Positions 32,307-40,125 of a stretch of 46,292 nt of DNA are shown in pieces. The position numbers were made by a program, and so were the translations under genes. The stretch is from the NCBI GenBank assembly GCA_958422985.1, contig CATZPY010000009.1, forward strand, positions 1 through 46,292, read 5' to 3'. The notes beneath the pieces are model-generated. The model was not told the DNA's origin. It did not search any database and saw only the letters and a list, made by a program, of their open reading frames with translations. The first letter of the stretch is position 1; the number at the start of each line of letters is the position of its first letter. Source of the stretch: an uncultured Clostridium sp. Lineage in GTDB: Bacteria > Bacillota > Clostridia > TANB77 > CAG-508.

Positions 32307-32662
32307 GGGGATGTAATGGTTTCGACATTAACCTAGAAGTATGAAAAGCGAGTAGTGGATGGTTGCTTTGGCCACTTAAAAAAAGCAAAAATAAATATAA
32401 ACGCTAATAACGAAGAATTAGCTTACGCTGCCTAAGTTGCAACGTCGTTTTATTATAAAGCCTACTGTTATAAATAAAGCGCCAAATTAAAGTAGGAAAC
32501 AAAGCTATTAGTTCTCTGGAATAGTGGGTAATTAAGAGATACTATATATGTTGTTTTGTTTGTTAACCAATATATATGGGAAGTTTAAATAACAAACTGC
32601 ACTCGGAGAAATTTATATGGAAAGTTTAGTGGACAGGAGTTCGATTCTCCTCATCTCCACCA
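32307..32662 (+). ncRNA. ssrA: Transfer-messenger RNA
   Basis: The 5' end GGGGATGTAATGG-TTTCGACA and 3' end GGAGTTCGATTCTCC-TCATCTCCACCA are diagnostic. GGGGATG pairs with CATCTCC to make the tRNA-like acceptor, with encoded CCA. The tag frame starts at GCA (32385) and ends at TAA (32433-32435), giving AKININANNEELAYAA, 16 residues, closing with the usual protease-recognised small hydrophobic end (YAA in place of ALAA). With SmpB it frees stalled ribosomes and marks proteins for degradation. Pseudoknot regions fill the rest. Confidence 0.95.
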
Positions 32663-32666
32663 TTTA

Positions 32667-32700
32667 AGGCACAAAATGAATAGTACTGTGTCTTTTTTTT
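32667..32700 (+). terminator. Intrinsic terminator of tmRNA
   Basis: AGGCACA (32667-32673) pairs with TGTGTCT (32687-32693, one G-U), followed by eight T. Confidence 0.75.
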
Positions 32701-32711
32701 ATTATATAATA

Positions 32712-32743
32712 TTTATAAATTGAAAAAATCTTCAATTTATAAA
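32712..32743 (+). repeat. Perfect 13-bp inverted repeat
   Basis: TTTATAAATTGAA (32712-32724) and TTCAATTTATAAA (32731-32743) around AAAATC. No T-run follows. It lies in the leader of the acetyltransferase remnant; role unknown. Confidence 0.55.
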
Positions 32744-32782
32744 TTAAGAAAATAATAGATAAAAGTAAAGGGAGGTAATAAA

Positions 32783-32938
32783 ATGAAAATAATCGAAGTG
32801 AAAGATAGGAGAACAACACTAATAAATCCAAATAACAAAGGATTTTATGAATATATGGGATTTAAAACTTATAAAAGGACCGAATTAGATGAGCAAGTAA
32901 ATCCTTATCCAAGTTTATATATGAAATTAGAAAGATAA
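32783..32938 (+). pseudogene. GNAT acetyltransferase C-terminal remnant
   Basis: A 51-residue reading frame with a strong ribosome binding site (GGGAGG). Its sequence INPNNKGFYEYMGFKTYKR and ending NPYPSLYMKLER is the last third of a GNAT N-acetyltransferase (motif B and final strand). The acetyl-CoA binding motif (Q/RxxGxG/A) is missing and cannot be found upstream in any frame. It is either a decayed gene or a small protein still translated from a new start. Confidence 0.6.
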
Positions 32939-32954
32939 TATACGAATTAAATAA

Positions 32955-32983
32955 TTGTATAATATGAACAAGAATGCTATAAT
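32955..32983 (+). promoter_or_regulatory. Sigma-A promoter of the ABC-F gene
   Basis: TTGTAT (32955-32960), 17-bp spacer, TATAAT (32978-32983). The leader to the ATG is only about 30 bases, too short for a ribosome-mediated attenuator. Confidence 0.7.
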
Positions 32984-33019
32984 CAAAATGAAAAAGATAC
33001 AATTAAGAATGGAGGAAGA

Positions 33020-34510
33020 ATGTCTTTAATAAGGGTAAATAATTTAACATTTGAATATGATGGTAGCTATAACAAGATATTTGAAGATGTAACATTTAAT
33101 ATAGATACTAATTGGAAATTAGGTTTAATCGGAAGAAATGGTAAAGGAAAAACCACATTCTTAAAGTTATTACAAGGAAAATATAAATATAAAGGAAACA
33201 TATCAAAAAATGTTGATGTTTGTTATTTTCCTTTCGAAGTAGAAAATAAAAATAGAATGGCAATAGAAATAGTAAATGAAATGGCACCAAATGCTAATGA
33301 CTGGGAAATTATAAAAGAACTTAATTTACTTAACACAGAAACAGAAATTCTTTATAGGAATTTTAATTTATTAAGTGGTGGAGAGCAGGTAAAAATACTT
33401 TTAATAAGTTTATTTCTAAAGGAAAATAATTTTTTGCTTATAGATGAACCTACAAATCATTTAGATTCTGAAACAAGAAATAATTTAGTCCATTATTTAG
33501 AAAAGAAAAAGGGATTTATATTAGTATCTCATGATAGAAAATTTTTAGACAAAGTTGTAGACCATATAATAGCTATAAATAATACTAATATAGAAATTAT
33601 GCAAGGAAACTTTTCTACTTGGAAGGAAAATAAAGAGAAACAAGATAATTTTGAAATAATGCAAAATGAAAAACTACAAAAAAATATAGATAGGCTCGAA
33701 ATAGCATCAAAAAATTCTGCTAAGTGGTCAAATGAAGCCGAAAAGGGAAAATGTAAAAAATATAATTCCGAAACTACAATAGATAAGGGGTTTGTAGGGC
33801 ATAAAGCTTCTAAAATGATGAAAAGGTCAAAAGCTATGGAAGAGCGCATTGAAAAATCAATAAACGACAAGACTAATTTATTAAGAAATATAGATAGAAA
33901 TGAACCTTTAAAAATTATTCCTTTAGTAAGCAATAAAAATTCATTAATTTCAGCAAATAATTTACAAATAAAATATGATAAACAAGAAATATTTAAGCCG
34001 ATTTCATTTGAATTAAAAAATGGAGATAGAATTGCAATAGTTGGCAAAAACGGTATTGGCAAATCAAGTATATTAAAACTTATTTTGGGAAAAGAAATAG
34101 CTTATAATGGAGAATTTAAAATATCAAATAATTTAAAAACATCTTATGTATCACAAAGCACAGAAGATCTAAAAGGAAATTTAAAAGTTTTTTCAAAGGA
34201 AAATAGAATAGATGAGAGTATTTTTAAAGCGATGTTAATAAAAATGGGATTTGTAAAAGAAGAGTTTGACAAGAACATACAAGATATGAGCGAAGGTCAA
34301 AAGAAAAAAGTTTTAATTGCTAAAAGTATATCCGAGCAAGCCAATATTTATATTTGGGATGAACCTTTAAATTATATTGATATATTAACGAGAATGCAAA
34401 TAGAAGAAAGTATTTTAAATTGTAAACCTACACTTATTTTTGTAGAACATGACGAAACATTTGTAAAAGAAGTCTCAACTAAAATTATAAAGTTAGAAAA
34501 TTGTAAATAA
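33020..34510 (+). CDS. Lsa-type ABC-F ribosome protection protein
   Basis: A 496-residue soluble protein with two ATPase domains and no membrane helices. Domain 1: Walker A GRNGKGKTT (38-46), signature LSGGE (117-121), DEPTNHLD (141-148). Linker about 195-300, basic and helical, with GHKASKMMKRSKAMEERI. Domain 2: GKNGIGKSS, MSEGQKKK and IYIWDEPLNYID, ending FVEHDETFVKEV. The start (SLIRVNNLTFEYDGSYNKIFEDV split here) and the linker resemble Lsa proteins, which displace lincosamides, streptogramin A and pleuromutilins from the ribosome. Resistance is inferred from similarity only. ATG follows GGAGGA. Confidence 0.82.
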   Translation: MSLIRVNNLTFEYDGSYNKIFEDVTFNIDTNWKLGLIGRNGKGKTTFLKLLQGKYKYKGNISKNVDVCYFPFEVENKNRMAIEIVNEMAPNANDWEIIKELNLLNTETEILYRNFNLLSGGEQVKILLISLFLKENNFLLIDEPTNHLDSETRNNLVHYLEKKKGFILVSHDRKFLDKVVDHIIAINNTNIEIMQGNFSTWKENKEKQDNFEIMQNEKLQKNIDRLEIASKNSAKWSNEAEKGKCKKYNSETTIDKGFVGHKASKMMKRSKAMEERIEKSINDKTNLLRNIDRNEPLKIIPLVSNKNSLISANNLQIKYDKQEIFKPISFELKNGDRIAIVGKNGIGKSSILKLILGKEIAYNGEFKISNNLKTSYVSQSTEDLKGNLKVFSKENRIDESIFKAMLIKMGFVKEEFDKNIQDMSEGQKKKVLIAKSISEQANIYIWDEPLNYIDILTRMQIEESILNCKPTLIFVEHDETFVKEVSTKIIKLENCK

Positions 34511-34606
34511 ATATGTCAAAGAATAACTCAAAAAATATGTTAATAAAAATATATGCGATAGAAAAGAACTAATTAAAGTAGTATACTTAATGTGGAGGTA
34601 GATAAA

Positions 34607-34915
34607 ATGAGTTTAGAAAATAATTTATCTCTAGATGAATTAATAGAATCTGATATAGAAGTAAAAGAGATAGAAGACGGAATAAAAAATAGCAATGAGG
34701 AAAAAGAATCTAAAATAGATTGGACAAAAGCATGGAGTAAAAAATATTCTGTGCTTGCAACATACCAAGACAAGGTGGATATACAAAAATATGCTTTAGA
34801 AATTAGAAACATGCTTAATAATTTAAGTGATGAATATGGATATAACAACTTAGATAGTATGTTGGTCTTAAAAGATATTCTTTATCATGAATGGAAGGAT
34901 AAGCTAAAAAAATAA
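34607..34915 (+). CDS. Hypothetical soluble protein
   Basis: A 102-residue protein I do not recognise. The N-terminal 45 residues are acidic (SLDELIESDIEVKEIEDG), the rest is helical with WTKAWSKKYSVLATY and DILYHEWKDKLKK. No signal or membrane helix. The start is the ATG after GTGGAGG; an in-frame GTG 15 bases upstream contains the ribosome binding site. It lies 13 bases before the Nudix/Tag gene and may be co-transcribed with it. Confidence 0.7.
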   Translation: MSLENNLSLDELIESDIEVKEIEDGIKNSNEEKESKIDWTKAWSKKYSVLATYQDKVDIQKYALEIRNMLNNLSDEYGYNNLDSMLVLKDILYHEWKDKLKK

Positions 34916-34928
34916 TATGGAGAATTAA

Positions 34929-35969
34929 ATGGAAAAAAGAGATTTATATGACGAAAATAGAAAGTTAACTGGAGAAACAATTTATAAAGGTAATACAGTT
35001 CCAAAAGGAAAATACTATATTACAGTTATTATATTTATACAAAATGAAAATAACGAATTTTTAATTCAAAAAAGAGTACCAGAAAAAGATGGAAAATGGG
35101 CTACAACAGGAGGTCACCCTATATCTGGACAAACAAGTAAACAAGGAATTATAACAGAAATAAAAGAAGAACTTGGAATTAATGTAGAAGAGAATAATAT
35201 TGTACTAATAAAAACAATTAAAACAGAAGATGATTTTGTAGATATTTATTATTTAAAAGAAAATGTAAATATGAATAAAATAAAAATTCAAAAAGAAGAA
35301 GTAGAAGAAGTAAAATGGTCAAGTGAAACAAAGATAAAAGAACTAATAGAAAATGGAGAATTTTCTATTAGTCATGCAGAGTTCTTTAAAATTTGCTTAG
35401 ATTATTTAGAAACAAAAAAAAGATGTAAATGGTGCAATTTAAAGAATGAATTATATGTAAAATATCATGACGAAGAATGGTGCAAGCCTAATTTTTCGGA
35501 TGAATATTTATACGAAATGCTAATATTAGAATCCTTCCAAGCAGGGCTTTCTTGGGAATGTGTACTAAATAAAAGAGAAAGTTTTAAAAAGGCATTTGAT
35601 AAATTTGATATAAATAAAGTATGCAACTATGATGATAAAAAAATACAAGAATTAATACAAAATAAGGATATAATAAGAAATAAATTAAAAATAAATGCTA
35701 CAATAAATAATAGTAAAATATTTAAAGAAATTCAAAAAGAATATGGTTCTTTTTATAATTACTTAAAAATTTTTACAAATGATATAACTCTTTACGAAAC
35801 AGATAAAACTACAAATGAACTTTCAGATGTAATATCAAAAGATTTGCAAAAAAGAGGAATGAAATTTGTAGGAAGTACAATTATTTATTCATATTTGCAA
35901 GCAATAGGGATTATATATTCACATGAAAAAGGTTGCTTTTTATATAAGGAAGAAAATAAGACAAATTAA
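34929..35969 (+). CDS. Nudix hydrolase fused to 3-methyladenine DNA glycosylase I
   Basis: A 346-residue two-domain protein. Residues 1-160 are a Nudix hydrolase, opening RDLYDENRKLTGE and with the Nudix box at 62-84. In it the usual first Glu is Gln68 and the Arg is Thr76, while the metal-binding EE (80-81) is kept. Residues 165-340 are a Tag domain with all four zinc ligands (Cys166, His180, His332, Cys336) and catalytic-type Glu201 in ESFQAGLSWE. Tag removes 3-methyladenine from DNA; the Nudix part would hydrolyse a nucleoside-diphosphate derivative. The frame is continuous with no internal ribosome binding site at the junction, so it reads as a real fusion. ATG follows ATGGAGAA. Confidence 0.88.
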   Translation: MEKRDLYDENRKLTGETIYKGNTVPKGKYYITVIIFIQNENNEFLIQKRVPEKDGKWATTGGHPISGQTSKQGIITEIKEELGINVEENNIVLIKTIKTEDDFVDIYYLKENVNMNKIKIQKEEVEEVKWSSETKIKELIENGEFSISHAEFFKICLDYLETKKRCKWCNLKNELYVKYHDEEWCKPNFSDEYLYEMLILESFQAGLSWECVLNKRESFKKAFDKFDINKVCNYDDKKIQELIQNKDIIRNKLKINATINNSKIFKEIQKEYGSFYNYLKIFTNDITLYETDKTTNELSDVISKDLQKRGMKFVGSTIIYSYLQAIGIIYSHEKGCFLYKEENKTN

Positions 35970-35982
35970 TAAGGAGAGTTAA

Positions 35983-36888
35983 ATGATAAATAATATTCCA
36001 AATTTTTTATATAATTTATTAATAGAACAATATGGTGAAGAAGTAACAAATAAAATAATAAATGGATATTCTAAAAAGAGAAATACTACATTAAGGGTAA
36101 ATACATTAAAAACTAGTATAAACTATGTAAAAGAATATTTAACTAAACTAAATTATACATATAGTGAAGTTCCTTGGTACGAATCTGCATTAATATTAGA
36201 AAATGTTACAGAAAAAGAAATAAAAGACTTAGAAATATATGAAAATGGAGAAATATATTTGCAAAGCTTATCATCTATGATACCAGCAATAATATTAAAT
36301 CCAAAAGAAGATGAAAATATACTAGATATGGCAGCAGCACCAGGGGGAAAAACAACGCAAATGGTAGCTTTATCAAAAAATAATGCATATATAACAGCAT
36401 GCGAAAAAAACAAAATAAGGGCAGAAAGATTAAAATATAATATAGAAAAGCAGGGAGCGACTAGAGTTAGTATAATGGTAAAAGATTCTAGAGAGCTAGA
36501 TAATTTCTTATCTTTTGACAAAATCTTACTAGATGCACCTTGTAGTGGTAGTGGAACTCTAGATATTAACGATAGTAAATTAGAAACAATATTTACAGAA
36601 AAATTATTAAATAGATCTATAAAATTTCAAACCCAGTTATTAAATAAAGCAATAAATTTATTAAAAAGAGGGAGTGAAATGGTTTATTCTACTTGTTCAA
36701 TTTTAGAAAAAGAAAATGAAATGGTATTGCAAGAAATTATAAATAAAAACAAAATAGAAATTGTACCAATAAAAAAAGAATTATTCCCAGATGTACCATT
36801 TTTGAATACTAAAATAAATGGAACTTTGTGTGTATGTCCAACAGATTTATATGAAGGATTTTTTGTGGCAAAAATAAGAAAAAAATAA
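35983..36888 (+). CDS. RsmB/RsmF-like RNA (cytosine-5) methyltransferase
   Basis: A 301-residue member of the NOL1/NOP2/Sun family: SAM-binding DMAAAPGGKTTQM (115-127), catalytic Cys187 in DAPCSGSGTLD and helper Cys238 in YSTCSILEKENE. It is shorter than RsmB (about 440) and RsmF: the NusB-like N-terminal domain is absent and there is no C-terminal PUA domain. Target base cannot be assigned. ATG follows AAGGAGA, 13 bases after the fusion gene. A terminator follows. Confidence 0.87.
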   Translation: MINNIPNFLYNLLIEQYGEEVTNKIINGYSKKRNTTLRVNTLKTSINYVKEYLTKLNYTYSEVPWYESALILENVTEKEIKDLEIYENGEIYLQSLSSMIPAIILNPKEDENILDMAAAPGGKTTQMVALSKNNAYITACEKNKIRAERLKYNIEKQGATRVSIMVKDSRELDNFLSFDKILLDAPCSGSGTLDINDSKLETIFTEKLLNRSIKFQTQLLNKAINLLKRGSEMVYSTCSILEKENEMVLQEIINKNKIEIVPIKKELFPDVPFLNTKINGTLCVCPTDLYEGFFVAKIRKK

Positions 36889-36901
36889 AATATATGAAAC
36901 A

Positions 36902-36952
36902 AAAAAGATTAGTTTTTTATGAGTAAAATTCATTAAAAAAGCTAATCTTTTT
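36902..36952 (+). terminator. Intrinsic terminator after the methyltransferase gene
   Basis: AAAAAGATTAG (36902-36912) pairs with CTAATCTTTTT (36942-36952); inner T6/A6 and ATGA/TCAT pairs extend the stem. The distal arm ends in five T. Confidence 0.75.
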
Positions 36953-36983
36953 AAATAATATAAATTTGTAATTTTAGAAAAAA

Positions 36984-37009
36984 TGCAACTTTTTTTAAAG
37001 TTACTGTTA
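36984..37009 (+). promoter_or_regulatory. ECF-type promoter of the sigma-fusion gene
   Basis: TGCAAC (36984-36989) and GTTA (37006-37009) are 16 bp apart, the AAC / GTT pattern of ECF promoters, and no good sigma-A promoter is seen. The -35 region is part of an inverted repeat AACTTT-TTTT-AAAGTT (36987-37002). This suggests self-activation by the sigma factor encoded 25 bases on. Confidence 0.5.
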
Positions 37010-37033
37010 TATATATATGAAAGTAGGTGAAAT

Positions 37034-38854
37034 ATGGAAAAAAATTTAGATGAAAAATTATATAATTCATATTTAAGTGGAGAAAAGCAAGCTTTTGAAT
37101 ATATTTATAATAAATATAAAAGTAAGATTGAATATTTTATATATAACATAGTAAAAGATTATCAAAAAGCTGAAGATTTAACGCAAGAAACTTTTATATA
37201 TGTTATGCAGAATAAGTTGCAGGAAGGTAGTTCTTTTAAATATTACATATATCTTGTGGCTAAAAGCAAAGCATTTAATTATATTAATGTAGAAAAAAGA
37301 AGATATGAAATTAATAAGCAGTATGTCTTAAACGCCAATGAAGAAGTTAGTAATGATATATTAGAAGAAATTATGAAAGAAGAAACTAAGAATGAAGTAT
37401 TAAAAGGAATAGATGAATTAGATGAAAAATATAAAAATGCTATGTATTTAGTTAATATAGAAGGACTGTCTTATGAAGAAACAGCAAAAATATTAGACGA
37501 AACACTTTCTAATATTAAAACATTAATCCATAGAGGAAAAAAACAACTAAGGAAAAATTTAATAAAGAAAGGAATTATCGAAATGAATAAAATTTTAAAA
37601 GTATTAATTATTTTTACAGCTATAACAGTTCTCCTAAGTGGAATCGTATATGCAGTAACACAATTATATAAACGATTTAATACAAACCATAATATAACAA
37701 TGAATCCATCATATAAAAGTACGCTAAATGAAAATACTATAAATAATTTATGGGTTGGAACATTAGATTTAGCGTGGAAAGAATTAGCAGAAAAAATTGG
37801 TAAAGAAAAAATAGAACTAGAAGATGAAAATGTTCAAATTGCAAAAGATTTAAGTGCTAGTCCATTCACAAAAGAAATGCTAGATAAAAATGATTACAAA
37901 ATAAATATAGAAAGAACAATAACAAATGGATATAAAATAGAAACTACATTAAACAAAGAGTTAAACTTTTTAGAAAAATTCGATAATTTTAATGAATATA
38001 ATTGGAAATTTGGAGAAAGTGAGGAATTTATAAAATATTTTGGAATAAATAATGCTAGTTCAGAAAATATGAATAAAAATATAGAAATATTATTTTATAA
38101 TCCTATAAGTATTAACAATTCACATAGCAACGACTTTGCAATTAAATTAAAAACAAAAGAAGAGGATGAAATAATCCTTTATAGAACAGATACAAATAAA
38201 TCATTTGAAGAGTATTATAAAGAAATAGAAAATAAAACAAATTTATATACAGGAAACAGAGAGTTTAAAGAAATTGATGAACTAAGAATTCCATATGTTA
38301 GAGTAAATGGTATGATTAGTTATGACGAATTATATGGAAAAGAAATAAAAAATTCGGAAGGATTATACATTTTTGACACTATTCAAAATGTTAATTTTTA
38401 TTTAAATGAAAGTGGTTGCAATTTAAAAAGTAAAGCAACTATGGTTACAGAATATTTAAGCGTAGGAATAGATACAAAATATTGCTATTTTCAAGACAAT
38501 TTTATAATTTTTATGAAAGAAAAAAATTCAGATATTCCATATTTTGCTTTAAAAATAGATAATAGTGACATTTTAGAGAAAAAAGAAGAAAATAGTGATC
38601 CAAAATTAATAGATCATACAGCAACTGGAAAAACTGAACATTATAAAAAATATTTAGATGGCATAGAATATAAATTTTATGAAGACGAAAACTATGAATA
38701 CTATTATCCATCACAAAAAACTGAAGTTGTTACAGTATATTTTGAAAATGGAACTTTTATGACAGCAGAAGAGGCATTAAAACAAGGGAAAATAACAATA
38801 GATTTATTAGATAAATATGAAGTGGAATATATAAAAAAGAACAAATCTATGTAA
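37034..38854 (+). CDS. ECF sigma factor fused to membrane anchor and outer domain
   Basis: A 606-residue protein. Residues 1-183 are a complete ECF sigma factor: region 2 (about 17-90, with AEDLTQETFIYVMQN) and region 4 (about 130-175, YKNAMYLVNIEGLSYEETA then SNIKTLIHRGKKQLRK). Residues about 188-208 are a membrane helix (VLIIFTAITVLLSGIVYAV) and residues 215-606 would lie outside the cell; I do not recognise this part. The fusion is in frame with no stop between. An internal ATG (codon 184) has AAAGGA 9 bases before it and could give the membrane part alone. There is no cytoplasmic anti-sigma domain between region 4 and the helix. Likely a membrane-tethered, one-protein signalling device; the mechanism is inference. 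Confidence 0.8.
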   Translation: MEKNLDEKLYNSYLSGEKQAFEYIYNKYKSKIEYFIYNIVKDYQKAEDLTQETFIYVMQNKLQEGSSFKYYIYLVAKSKAFNYINVEKRRYEINKQYVLNANEEVSNDILEEIMKEETKNEVLKGIDELDEKYKNAMYLVNIEGLSYEETAKILDETLSNIKTLIHRGKKQLRKNLIKKGIIEMNKILKVLIIFTAITVLLSGIVYAVTQLYKRFNTNHNITMNPSYKSTLNENTINNLWVGTLDLAWKELAEKIGKEKIELEDENVQIAKDLSASPFTKEMLDKNDYKINIERTITNGYKIETTLNKELNFLEKFDNFNEYNWKFGESEEFIKYFGINNASSENMNKNIEILFYNPISINNSHSNDFAIKLKTKEEDEIILYRTDTNKSFEEYYKEIENKTNLYTGNREFKEIDELRIPYVRVNGMISYDELYGKEIKNSEGLYIFDTIQNVNFYLNESGCNLKSKATMVTEYLSVGIDTKYCYFQDNFIIFMKEKNSDIPYFALKIDNSDILEKKEENSDPKLIDHTATGKTEHYKKYLDGIEYKFYEDENYEYYYPSQKTEVVTVYFENGTFMTAEEALKQGKITIDLLDKYEVEYIKKNKSM

Positions 38855-38873
38855 AATACAAGAGCAATTGTTA

Positions 38874-38902
38874 TTGAAAATTTTGCAGAAATATAGTATA
38901 AT
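38874..38902 (+). promoter_or_regulatory. Sigma-A promoter with structured leader
   Basis: TTGAAA (38874-38879), 17-bp spacer, TATAAT (38897-38902). The 93-base leader holds TTTGGTAAT/ATAACCAAA (near 38937-38960), an inverted repeat with one mismatch that could be an operator. Confidence 0.65.
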
Positions 38903-39001
38903 TTTAAGCTATAGGAAAAAATGTAAAAAATCCTATTTTGGTAATAATTATAACCAAATTGTAACAAAATGAGAAAGCACATAAGTAGGAGGAAAAAAAT
39001 T

Positions 39002-39439
39002 ATGAGTCAATTTAACATTAAAAATCTGAGTGCACAGAATGTTCAAATTAATGGAAGGAATGTTAGAATCAACGGACGGGATATAACGTATGACGAAGGT
39101 AGGAAAATAGACGAAAGGAAAGTTATAAGTGCTATAGATATAGAAATAGTATCGATTAAATCGTTACGAACGGCTATTAATATTAAAACGTCGGATGAAC
39201 CTGTAATCAAATTACGTTTATATGGAAGAACGGATAATACAGATAAAATCACTTTTATTAACGCAAAAACATATAAAAACGAACTTGCAATTACACTTGA
39301 TGAATGTGCAACAGGAAATTTAATATTAGAAGTTAATTTACCTAAAAAGAGATTTAAGAAACTCGAAATATATAATGAAAAGGAGAGTTTTGTGGCAGAA
39401 GGAGTTTTAGCAGATACTGTAATAATAGACAAAGTTTAG
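39002..39439 (+). CDS. Small beta-rich protein resembling DUF4097
   Basis: A 145-residue protein, no signal peptide. It begins with a short repeated motif (QINGRNVRINGRDI) and continues as alternating strands (INIKTSDEPVIKLRLYG, ITLDECATGNLILEVNLP, KKLEIYNE), like the adhesin-type beta fold of DUF4097, but much shorter. ATG at 39002 follows TAGGAGG; an upstream in-frame ATG at 38969 contains that site. Codon use is unlike its neighbours: CGG, CGA, CGT, CTG, CTC, three TCG and four ACG codons, and a TAG stop. This hints at recent transfer. Single-gene unit with its own promoter and terminator. Confidence 0.72.
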   Translation: MSQFNIKNLSAQNVQINGRNVRINGRDITYDEGRKIDERKVISAIDIEIVSIKSLRTAINIKTSDEPVIKLRLYGRTDNTDKITFINAKTYKNELAITLDECATGNLILEVNLPKKRFKKLEIYNEKESFVAEGVLADTVIIDKV

Positions 39440-39507
39440 AATGATATAGGCTAAAATGTTTCAATAAATGAAGATATAGAGTGGGAGTAAATAAAATCTA
39501 ATTTTAC

Positions 39508-39542
39508 CAACCGTGTTATTTTTAATAACACGGTTGTTTTTT
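39508..39542 (+). terminator. Strong intrinsic terminator
   Basis: CAACCGTGTTATT (39508-39520) pairs perfectly with AATAACACGGTTG (39524-39536), then six T. It closes the transcript of the DUF4097-like gene. Confidence 0.9.
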
Positions 39543-39556
39543 CTTTATTAAAATTA

Positions 39557-39586
39557 TTGAATTTAAATTTATAAGAATGGTATAAT
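39557..39586 (+). promoter_or_regulatory. Sigma-A promoter of the kinase/PepSY/DUF6688 operon
   Basis: TTGAAT (39557-39562), 18-bp spacer, TATAAT (39581-39586), 29 bases before the ATG. Confidence 0.7.
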
Positions 39587-39615
39587 TATGTAATAAAAAT
39601 ATATAGGAGAATATA

Positions 39616-40125
39616 ATGGCTAAACTAATTATATTAAGAGGAAATTCTGGAAGTGGAAAAACAACAGTAGCAAAAATATTACAAAAAAAGCTGGGTCATG
39701 GGACAATGCTTATTTCTCAAGATGTTGTTAGAAGAGAAATTTTATATGTTAAAGATGGAAAAAAGAAAAATATAAATGATTTATTATTTAAACTAGCAAT
39801 GTTTGGCAAAGAAAATTGTGAAATAGTTATTTTAGAAGGCATATTAAATTCAAAGTATTATAGTAGTTTATTTGAAAAAATATTAAGTGAATTTAAAAAT
39901 AATATTTATGCTTTTTATTTTAATATTCCATTTGAAGAAACGTTAAAAAGACATAAAACTAGACAAAGTTCAAAAGAATTTGGAGAAACAGAGATGAAAA
40001 AATGGTGGAAAGATAAAGATTTAATAAAAACTATTCCAGAAACATTAATATGTAAAGAACTGTCAGCAGAAGAAATTGTAAATATGATATACCAAAAAAT
40101 AAAAAGAGAGGAAGCTAAAATATGA
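39616..40125 (+). CDS. P-loop small-molecule kinase (AAA_33 type)
   Basis: A 169-residue kinase-like protein: P-loop GNSGSGKTT (9-17), LISQDVVRRE (an acidic/Arg pair as in adenylate- and gluconate-type kinases), VILEGIL and PFEETLKRHKTRQ (lid). Similar proteins are annotated as uridine kinase-like or zeta-toxin-like; there is no antitoxin partner next to it, so a toxin role is unlikely. Substrate unknown. ATG follows TAGGAGA. Overlaps the next gene by 4 bases. Confidence 0.75.
   Translation: MAKLIILRGNSGSGKTTVAKILQKKLGHGTMLISQDVVRREILYVKDGKKKNINDLLFKLAMFGKENCEIVILEGILNSKYYSSLFEKILSEFKNNIYAFYFNIPFEETLKRHKTRQSSKEFGETEMKKWWKDKDLIKTIPETLICKELSAEEIVNMIYQKIKREEAKI

Noticed and set aside
37583..38854. 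Separate anti-sigma factor gene starting at the internal ATG
   Set aside because: The frame is continuous from the sigma domain, and only a handful of residues would precede the membrane helix, leaving no cytoplasmic anti-sigma domain. Kept only as a possible extra start.
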